64,000 nucleotides of DNA from Fomes fomentarius (taxonomy: Eukaryota > Basidiomycota > Agaricomycetes > Polyporales > Polyporaceae). The stretch spans positions 310,001 through 374,000 of the forward strand of contig JABYQN010000012.1 of the NCBI GenBank assembly GCA_022606135.1, given 5' to 3'. How positions within the stretch are numbered: position 1 is the first letter of the stretch; every line of letters starts with the position of its first letter. The notes under the pieces are model-generated. The model saw nothing but the letters and a program-made list of their open reading frames with translations. It searched no databases and was not told where the DNA came from. Both the position numbers and the translations under genes were made by a program. Of the stretch, positions 55,408 through 64,000 are shown piece by piece.

Positions 55408-58400
55408 TCACCGCAGCTTGAGATGCCCGACCTTCGCCCAGAACTCCACGTAGTTCAGCGCGTCCTGCTTGCCAATCGGACGCGCACCCGCTAGAGCCTT
55501 CGAAGCTATGACAGCCTTCTCCGTGCTCAGCGGGACCGCAGCGCCACCCATGCCGTCGCTCTTGAAGAACGCGATGAGGTTGTGCGCTGCCTCGTGCCCC
55601 TCAACGCCGGGGCCCTTGTTTGCCGATGCGGCCGAATGCTCGAGCTTCGCAACCCACTCGTCGTACGGCAACGTAGGCAAGCCGAGTCGCTCGGCGATGG
55701 GGAGGAAGACGGCGTTCCAGGGCACCGGACGCGGGGAGACAATGTGCAGCGCGAGCTCGTTCGAGTAGATCATCTCCTGCAGAGCCTGCGCGACGACGTC
55801 GACTGCGACCCATGTGAGGTCCTGCGCGATAGAAGAAGTCGTGGTGGTGAGCGGGGGAGAGAGGAAAGAGATAAAAGACATGCGTGCGTACCTCGTCCTT
55901 GGAGGGAATGCAGCCCAGACGTTGGCTCACGCGGACGAGGGCAGCGACCCACTCTGTCGTGTTCCATCCACCAGTGCGCTGGTCACCGCTGACTTGGCCG
56001 ACGCGGACGGCAGTCGTCCTGAGCCCGGTCTGCCTTGCCGCACGACCGAAGAGCTGCTCCGTCACCCACTTACTCTCAGGGTAACCTGCGCCGTAAGCAA
56101 TCTCGGGGCCAATATCGATCGTCTCCGGACCGAGAGATGATGGTGGATGGTCTGCAGAATATACATAGTCAGTCGCTATAGATTTAGGGTGGCAAGAATG
56201 GATGTGAACGTACTGCGCATGGTCGAAATCGAGCTGACAAAGACGGCGCGAGGACCACCAGAGATAGAAGAGTTGAGCGCCAGGTCGATCAGATTGCGCG
56301 CACCGGCGATGAGTGGTTCAAACGACGGAAGCGCGACATTGAAGTCCACTCGCCATGCTATTCATCCTAATCAGCAACCAAGCGCACGACAACCTCGCCT
56401 GGTGACAACTCACCGTTGTGAATGATCTGAGTCACGCTGGTCCTCAGTTCCTCGTAAAGACCCTCACCCACCCCGAGGTACGGCTTCGCAAGGTCCGCAA
56501 CGTGGAACGACACCTTCTGCCCGTTCAACAACGACTCGTCCAGGCCCCACTGCCTGAATGCCTCGCGAGACCGCTTCTCCAGCGCCTCCACGGAGCCGGA
56601 GGACTCGCGGTTGAGCGCGTACACGCGCACAACATCCTTCCGCTCGAGGAGCTGCGCGAGAAGGTGCGAGCCAAGACGTCCGCTCGTACCCGTAACGAGC
56701 ACGGTCTCTGTCACCACGGCGTCGCCGTTCGCGTGGCCATTGGCATGGCCGTTTGCAGCCTTCACGGGGAAGTTGGGCTTGAGGCCCTTGCTGTACTTGT
56801 CGAGCAGCGCGCGCATGCGCTCAATCGCAGCCGCGCGCTCCGCATCCGCATCGACCGCCTTGCCTGAGACGATCCCAGAGATGTATTTGGCGAGCGCGGA
56901 GATGGTGGAGTAGGTGTAGACAAAGTTGGTTGGGATGTCGTGTATGTTGACGGTGGAAGACGAGCGGAGGGCGTGAGTGATCGTGTTGCGGATCCAAGTT
57001 GCCTGAAGACTATGTCCCGAGTAAGTATTATGAAATAGAATTGCGTGAACACATCAGTATGAAGAGACGTACCTGTCGCAGCCCTGCTGGAAGAGATCGT
57101 CGCTGTCCTTGACTGCCACGTTCTTCATCACCTTCCGGACAACCTCGGTGACGTAGATACGTATAGTTTCCGGAGCCCAGTCTCGGGGTGGCGGCGTGTC
57201 AACCTGGGAGGATTCTTCGATTCGCTTGTAGAGCGCATCGATCTCCTCGTCGTACGCTTTGATACAGACCTGCCGACGGGGTGTGCCCTTGGCGGTGTAC
57301 TCGAGCGGCTTCGACGGCTTAGTGACCATGATCATCTGCGAGTGGAATTGCCCCATGAGCACAAAAGGGGGACCCGCTGGAGGCTAGTGACTCACCTCCT
57401 TGAAAACGCGAGAGTGCGATGGGGCATATGTGTTCATCCTCTCGATAGACGGCCTGAAGCCCTCGTTAGTACGTCCTCAAGGACATTAAAGGAAACGGAA
57501 ACGACACGTACCAGATCTTATTCCTGTAGGCCTCAAGTGCAGCCTCGTCAAACGTGTCCTTCGGTTGGATGAGTATCCCGTTCTGGAGCCGCCCACGACC
57601 GAACATGAGACACGCATAGACATTCGGATCCTGAAGCAAGATCGCCTCCAGTGGTGCAGGGTTAGTCTTCTCTCCAGTAGAGAGCATGAGCTGATCATCC
57701 GCGCGTCCGAACACGCGGAAGAGGTGGTGCTTGGTCGGGTGCCTCTGGAGAAGGTCGCTTGTCGAGTATGCGGGGCGACCATCGATGACGGAGTTGAACA
57801 CGTTCGGGGTAAAAGTCGCAGAATCCTACAAGTGAAAGTTGGCTGTCCGTCAATGATTTGCGTCGCTCACATGAGGGGTCACATAAGGCGGGAAGAAAGA
57901 AACTCACAAATGCGACGGGCTCGAAGATGTTCGGCTGGCTTTCCTGAGGAAGGAGCCGAATGTCGATCAGTGGCGAGATTTCGAAGTAATCCCATTCCGA
58001 CTTGTTCATTGTTTTCACGTTCGGAATGAGGCGCACGGCCGCCCCAATTTCCGTCCTGCAAGGTCCGTTACATGTCAGCGCTGGCGAATCTTAGAACGAG
58101 GTAGACAAGATGCATGAAGGTCGGGGAACTCGGGGAATGAGAATTGATGCAAGGAATGCATGACGTCAAACTGAATGCGACGTGCGAGTAGACAGGCCGC
58201 GGTGCGAAGATATCCGAATACGTACGTGCCGTAGAAGGGTATGAGCGCGATGTCCTCGGCCGCGAGGCGATCGCCAATCTGCTTGTTCATGGGCGCACCT
58301 GCGTAGATCTGCCACAAAGGTAACAGTGTCAACGTGAGGCATGGCAGGAGGTGTGCTGGAGTGCAGAGACAGATGGATCTGGAAATGGTGTGATTTGACG

Positions 58401-59811
58401 TACCATCGCGCTAAGCGTCTTGATCCTCGGCATGTTGTCCGGGTTGCGCGCCCATGCCTGTACGAACGATCAGTTTCGCAATTCTGTCAGCATGGCCGAG
58501 CCGCTGGCAAGACGCACCTCGATAAACGAGGGGACGCAGTAGACTATCTCAGTACGAGTCGCGACTACAGAGTCAAGGAACACCTCGGGTGTTGGCAGAA
58601 CCGGAGGTGTGCTAGGCTTGAACATGGACCAGACAGCTCCGAGATACACCTATTCGCGTACTTCAGCATCGCGGGGCACTGCAGAAACAAACAAAAGTAC
58701 GCACCGACCAGGTCGTCATGAGCGCGCCCATGACGTCTGTCAACGCACGCAAGTGAGTTGCTTGTCACATAGTAGAAAACTATGTAGCACATACGGAACA
58801 TCGGGTTTGCCTGACCACCCACCCGGACGCCACAGAAGTCAACGTCGCCAAAGACTGTGTCAAGTCACGTCGGTCATCGCTGATCTCCACCATCAAGGAC
58901 TATAGATGCTCACACATGAACGTTCCCCACTTCCTAAAGTTCTTATCCAGGAACTTGATTGGTTTCGGGAAGGCAGTAGATCCTACGCGCGCGAATCCCA
59001 TCAGTATCAGCTACTGGAGATAAACGCGTGCATCCGCGCCGTCCTCGGCGCGTGCGCTGCTCAACCAAGACAGCTCCGTACTCACCAGAAGAATGGAGGA
59101 TTATGGACGTCTTATCAGGGCTAACCTTGCCCATGGGCACGAGCGCTTCGTCGCCACCGGGGCCATAGAGATCCTCGAAGGTCGGCATCGGCAGAAAATC
59201 AAACTCCAGTCCGTCTTTCGCGAGGATCTCATTTGCCTCCTGAGCGAGGCGCTGCATCGCCGGGTCACCGCTCACGTACATTTGCTTCACACCGGTCTTC
59301 GTCACGAGATGCGCAACTGCAAGCGCGGAGTTGCGGGTCGAGATGGGGAATGTCGTGAGGCCGAGGTACATGAGGCCCAACTCCAGGGTATAGAGCGAAA
59401 TAGAATCTGATATGGAGAGCGGCGGGAATTTGGATAAGCATGATACGCGTGAGATGATGATGAGAGTACCGTACCGGCTGTCGCAAGGATACCAATGACA
59501 GGAGGGTCATTCTCAGACCTGCCTACCTGCGCCTTTGCGTAATAGTCCGACAGACGGTTGTAGTGTGTGGAGGAGAGGGTAGCAGCCTTCTGGATCGCGC
59601 GGTACACCTCGGGGAATCGGATGACATGCTCCTCGTTCTCGTCCACGTAGACGAACACCTGGTGGTTCGGGCTGTTCTTCGCGTGGTACTGGAAGAGCTC
59701 AGGGAGGGTGAGGGTAGTGTCGATCCCCAGCGGGCTGAATGTCTTGCTGTTCGCGCCCTGCACGGTCCGCACGCGCGGGTCGTAGAATCCTGGAGCATTT
59801 TTGAGCGACAT
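55408..59811 (-). CDS. A-T-R carboxylate reductase (NRPS-like), copy 3, apparently complete
   Basis: Same architecture as copy 1. The start is MSLKNAPGFYDPRVRTVQG (59811). The adenylation domain shows MYLGLTTFPISTRNSALAVA, HSSGSTAFPKPIKFLDKNFR and VFGRADDQLMLSTGEKTNPA. The carrier domain shows VKDSDDLFQQGCDSLQATW. The reductase domain shows VLVTGTSGRLGSHLLAQLLE, YALNRESSGS, YPESKWVTEQLFGRAARQTG and WAKVGHLKLR before TGA at 55408-55410. Many short introns fall in the same places as in copy 1; the intron equivalent to the GC-start intron of copy 1 begins GT here (TCGGTGCGTAC). Protein identity to copy 1 is clearly lower than copy 1 to copy 2. The substrate is unknown. No break found. Confidence 0.88.
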
Positions 59812-59937
59812 CGTAGGGCAGAAGTAGAGGTGCAGGTCGACCACAGAACAAGAACAGATATGCTTGCGAAGTGAGGAGACGGGGAAGGTATGAGTGGAAT
59901 CAGGCCTGGAGACGGTCTATGGGCTGCCCGGATGCAG

Positions 59938-59947
59938 ATATATATAT
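59938..59947 (-). promoter_or_regulatory. TATA-like element of reductase copy 3
   Basis: ATATATATAT 127 bases upstream of the ATG at 59811; copy 1 has TATATAA 82 bases upstream. Confidence 0.45.
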
Positions 59948-61495
59948 GTCGCACGCGCGGCTGGCATGGAGAAGGATGTATCGCGGGTGTTTCCTGTGAT
60001 GTGCAGCTGCAACATTGGAGCGCTGCGCACTCTCCTTCCGTGAATGGAGGGCTAGCCGCATCCGACACGACAACCATTCAGCGTATCCGAGCCCTGCGGG
60101 CTCCGAGCGGTGCTTCTCCGATAATGCTGGCGCCCTGGGAGTACAGATAGCCGTGTCCACTCCATGGGAAAGCTTTAAGAAGCACTCATCGCACTCAGCG
60201 GTGGTCCATGATCCAGAAGCGGACTGGCGAGGTGCTTACCTCCTGCATTGCATAATGGGCTGCTCGGCCGATGTGTCCTCGCCCGCCTGTACGAGGCTGC
60301 GTGTGGTCTCCCTCGGCCGTCCTCAAAATTGTATTGGCTTCGCATTGGGTGCCGTATCAAGAAAGAAGCCGTGGCGAATGCCTGTCAGTGAGGTGTTTTT
60401 AGCATGGGATCGCATATGTCCCGTGGCAATATGAAGGACCGTCCTGACATCTCCATCAAATGGTCTCCTCTTCTCGTCCATGTAGAACTGTGTTGGGTGG
60501 CAAGCGCTCTCGGGCACAGATGGCTGGTGATCAACCCGAAGCGCACGGGGAACCTGCTGGGAAGATATTACGTTCGTGCTCGCGTGGCGGCAGCGCCACG
60601 ACGGGATGATTCAGATATACTTAGGAATCATGTGTCTAATTTAGTGATACCAATAGCTACCGTTTGTACGGGTCCGATGCAGGATTCGACGAACGCCCAA
60701 ACGGAGAACAAATGGAAGATAAAAGAGAGTTCCTCAGGCTGCAGTACGTCATATCCACTACTAGTTCGTCATATGAATTGGTCGTAAGAGATCACGATAT
60801 CAATAATGGGACTCATTCGAGAGTGAAGGGGCGAAGCAGAATAACATGTAACGGTACCGGTTGAAACCGAACGAACTAACATCACGCCGGTAAGACGTGA
60901 GACGAACGGCACGCACCGACATCCGAAACACACACATCGTCACTTCACTCCACATTAATACCGTCGATATTGAGAGCTGCGCTCGGACGCGAATCGGACT
61001 CGGCCGCTCGCAGGTGCGGTTCGGCTCTATCACCCAACCAACGCGAGAGTGAGGCTGAGGTGAAGTTCTTCGCTCAGCGAAGAGAAACTCACCTCGCTCG
61101 GAACATGCCTGGGCCCTAGAAGGGTAGATAACGAGTGGCCACGTGTATATCACCTCCGTGAAGGGCAGACGGCTTCGCAAACGAGAAGAAGAAGTACATA
61201 TCGGAAGTGCCGTGAGCCCGGCCTGGACTCTTGAAATTACCGCTGTAGACTGGGAGGGATCGCAGCATACGCGCCCGCTGAACGCCCGAGTCACCGAGGA
61301 GGGCATTGCAGTTGCCAGCGCTGGAATGAGAGAGAACGAGGCGTAACATGAAACATGAAAGGCGGAGCCTAACGTCCGACCGGGGGACACATACGCGCGT
61401 AACTCCCGTTCTTGTTCGACGGCATTTCGGTATTAGTTCAACAAGGTTCGCTCAAGCGCAAAACCGAGACCCAGCGGGCCAGAAATATCTAATCG

Positions 61496-61500
<5 letters not shown>

Positions 61501-61530
<30 letters not shown>
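61501..61530. repeat. Mononucleotide run G30
   Basis: Thirty consecutive G after CGTCACC. Such length is unusual in non-telomeric DNA, forms G-quadruplexes easily and is error-prone in sequencing, so its true length is uncertain. Confidence 0.95.
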
Positions 61531-61532
<2 letters not shown>

Positions 61533-64000
61533 ACGTGGCAGCTCATCCGTTGCAACACCAAATGATCTTTCGTATGAGGTGCGATGCGCGCGGCGACCAT
61601 ATGTTTACAGCATTCATCCCCACCGCGGATCGCTTGGAGAAGATCGGCCACGTCCGTTCTTCATCAAGCAGCGCTGCTGATTATCCTTGATCTGCGTTGA
61701 GGCAAAACTTGCTCGACTATACAAGGTCAATTGCCTGAGGGTATTGGATAAGTCGAACAGGGGACGATCGGCCGACAAGTCTCCAGTGCTTCCAACTTGC
61801 AAATCCGGCCTGGGCACCCGCAACGCAATCCCATTCAGCAAGCCGACGCATTCACCTAGTGGGCTGACACCGATTGACGCTAACCACATCGTGGGTAAGT
61901 CATGTTACGCATATAACATTGCTGCGCGTTGGATGGTCTGAAGTGCGCAACTCAGTAAGCCCAAATGGGGTATATGAGAGTACCCACTAGTAGTAGAATC
62001 AAATAACCGAGGATGGCGGCCCTCGGTCGGACGGCCATCAGTTCCGAAAGTACGACTGATGCCTATTGTTGCAGGATCTTCGGAGGATTTTCGGAGAGAC
62101 TCAAGTCAACAATTTTTCATAGCCATACAACAGGAGGGCGTACGTATGCTCCCTAGTCCATATGATGGTGTTGCGTTGGACAGGGTGTGTTGCAATCCCG
62201 CGAACCGAAGCCACAGTCGTTCATCTAGAGTTGATTCCTTGAGCCACCTGACATATTCGATGACATCTATGCAACGCTCATGCGGTCGCCGGTCAACGTT
62301 CAACGGCCGTGTTCCTATATACATACCTGTCACACGGGCCCCACACATGCCAGAAGATACATCGGACTTCAAAGCCCTATGCTGGACTACTTATCTATGT
62401 GACAATTGTACAATTGTCGTGGTACTCCCGATCTCAACTTGCATCCAATCTCGAGAGTTCAATGAAGCATGACCCTCTTGAATCTACCAGAACGGTGGGA
62501 TCAACGATGTTATTTAAGAGCACCAGATATCCATGGCTATCCTCTTGAACATGACTGATACCGGTCCGTGACGGGGCCACTAGCACACGAGAGTATTTAG
62601 CTTATACAACGCGCTTCATCAGTACTTGCGGAAATTCCTTAACAGTCCTTAATAGTCCTTATTTGGCCTTTGAAGACGCCTAAGGACGTGTAAGGGCTGT
62701 AAGGCCGTGGGCGCCTCTGCACTGCCACGGTGGCTGCTATGACCTCCTCCTCAGCTCACTCGCGCTCGGGGCATAGCACATTCAGTTCTGGTTTTATCTA
62801 TGTGAAAATATGTCGCATTCTTCGTTTACAAGCAATAAACCATTATACCGATTTTGAGACACTTTGAAGAAGAATTGTCGTAGATATTTACTGATGTATC
62901 CGCCACCCAGACTTGTCATAAGACCCATTAAGACCGTAAGTTCATTAAGGGATTTCCCGAAGTACTGATGTTCCTTCGTACCTCCAAGCAGTTCACACCA
63001 TGTACGTACCAAATGCTGGGTGAGAGATCAGGGCACCGCGAATGACCCCTTGCTCGAAACATGACTTCGATATTCGATGGCCGAAAGTCGCTCGGAGTTG
63101 AGGGGCTTCATAAGCTATGTACAGGCAGCAGTGGGACTGTACTCAGGCTGCCAACACAGGTTACACAAAGGTTACACACTGACAGCGATAGACGGGGTGA
63201 GGCCACGTGGAAACCACGCGGAGCGCCAGTTGTTACATAAGTCAGTCTGCGCAGACTCCCGCCGGCATCTGCTCAAGTCCCGATCCTTTTACTGTCCGAA
63301 CCCCCATCGCTGTTGAGATGATATATGCGACGATAAAACGCAAGAACAGCATCCCATCGCTGCCAAACAAAGCAGTCCAGCGGTGTTTGTCTACTCACTT
63401 ACTAGGACGCCAAGGTACGTAATACAGGCTCGGAGGTTAATGGAACGGCGAGACAGCAAGACCTTGATGATGCCCCAGTGTAGTATGCACTAGATGTGCT
63501 GTGGCAGGCATGGTCCTGAAGATATACCACGTCCATGCACGCGGGAAGGACTTTGTGTAGCAAAAAAGCACATTAGCAACTGTTCTGCGCCCTTGGACTG
63601 TTGTCGTGAATCGAGCTGAGTCTTTCATACCCGTCTGTTGTAATGCTCACACAGATAGTCCACATTGAATCTGAAACGCGCAGAAGCAGATGCTTCCTTT
63701 GGCAAGCACTGGGAATCATGCACGATGCGTATGTCATGCTTGTGTAGGTGGTACTATCCTCTTTCCTAGACATGGTCCATGGTCCCGCACCCTAAATTAT
63801 GCTTGACCCCCGTCTTCCCCACTCTCACTGGAATGTTCAGTCCTGATGCGTAGACTGTCGTTTAACAGCCATGTCGCTCGACGGTTCATTTATCCCTGAT
63901 ACTTCCTCGCGACCTTGCTGAAGAGACATCTCTCTCACATCGACGCACATCCAGTCAGAGCCCCGTGCTCCGCCTCTATGACCCTGCGAGTCGGACGAGC

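Larger units (their letters stand above)
59812..64000. other. No gene supported in the last 4 kb
   Basis: Open stretches reach 196 codons on the minus strand (60800-61390), but composition is even on all frames and I recognise no motif. A cluster of AGTCCTTA strings (CCTTAACAGTCCTTAATAGT at about 62636-62657, then CCTTATTTGGCC) may be part of a DNA-transposon end, without support. A G30 run is listed separately. Confidence 0.45.

Noticed and set aside
60800..61390. 196-codon minus-strand open frame
   Set aside because: No recognisable motif, no intron-linked exons, and similar open stretches occur on the other strand.
62636..62680. AGTCCTTA repeats as a DNA-transposon terminal repeat
   Set aside because: No inverted partner or transposase found within the window; too short to support.

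Overview
Eukaryotic nuclear DNA from a filamentous basidiomycete, most likely a wood-decay agaricomycete of the polypore type (inference). The evidence is short (about 50-70 base) GT-AG introns, TATA boxes 50-130 bases upstream of starts, and recognisable fungal housekeeping proteins (Dis3/Rrp44, EMC1, the Qcr6 hinge protein). It also carries basidiomycete-type families: membrane-anchored aspartic protease, HNH_2 proteins, a 7TM protein with a W-R-x-W motif, A-T-R carboxylate reductases, and Copia and chromodomain Gypsy retrotransposons. There is no rRNA, CRISPR array or convincing tRNA. Left third (1-20 kb), ordinary gene space: partial dis3 (-), secreted histidine acid phosphatase (+), EMC1 (+), secreted amidase (+), QCR6 (-), aspartic protease (+), F-box protein (-). 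The phosphatase and the amidase each need a one-base correction next to a G run to read through, so they are recent pseudogenes or carry assembly errors. Middle and right (21-60 kb), duplicated accessory region: a divergent pair, HNH_2 protein (-) and A-T-R reductase (+), occurs at 21-31 kb and again at 48.8-52.8 kb. In the second pair the reductase is cut off upstream of its carrier domain and frameshifted. A third, more diverged full-length reductase lies on the minus strand at 55.4-59.8 kb. A small conserved-looking gene and a solo HNH 5' remnant sit inside the left pair. A broken 7TM gene lies between the truncated and the third reductase. Between the two pairs, at 32-48 kb, is a retrotransposon nest. 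A Copia element inserted into an older, inverted copy of its own LTR. A younger chromodomain Gypsy element on the minus strand then inserted into the Copia RNase H region (target duplication CAAAT). The Copia 3' end shows an exact internal inversion explained by recombination between inverted LTR arms. Copia coding sequence is damaged by C-to-T/G-to-A type changes, including both catalytic aspartates of the reverse transcriptase. Gypsy carries only single-base frameshifts and has near-identical LTRs. The last 4 kb (60-64 kb) holds no gene I can support, but has a pure run of 30 G.
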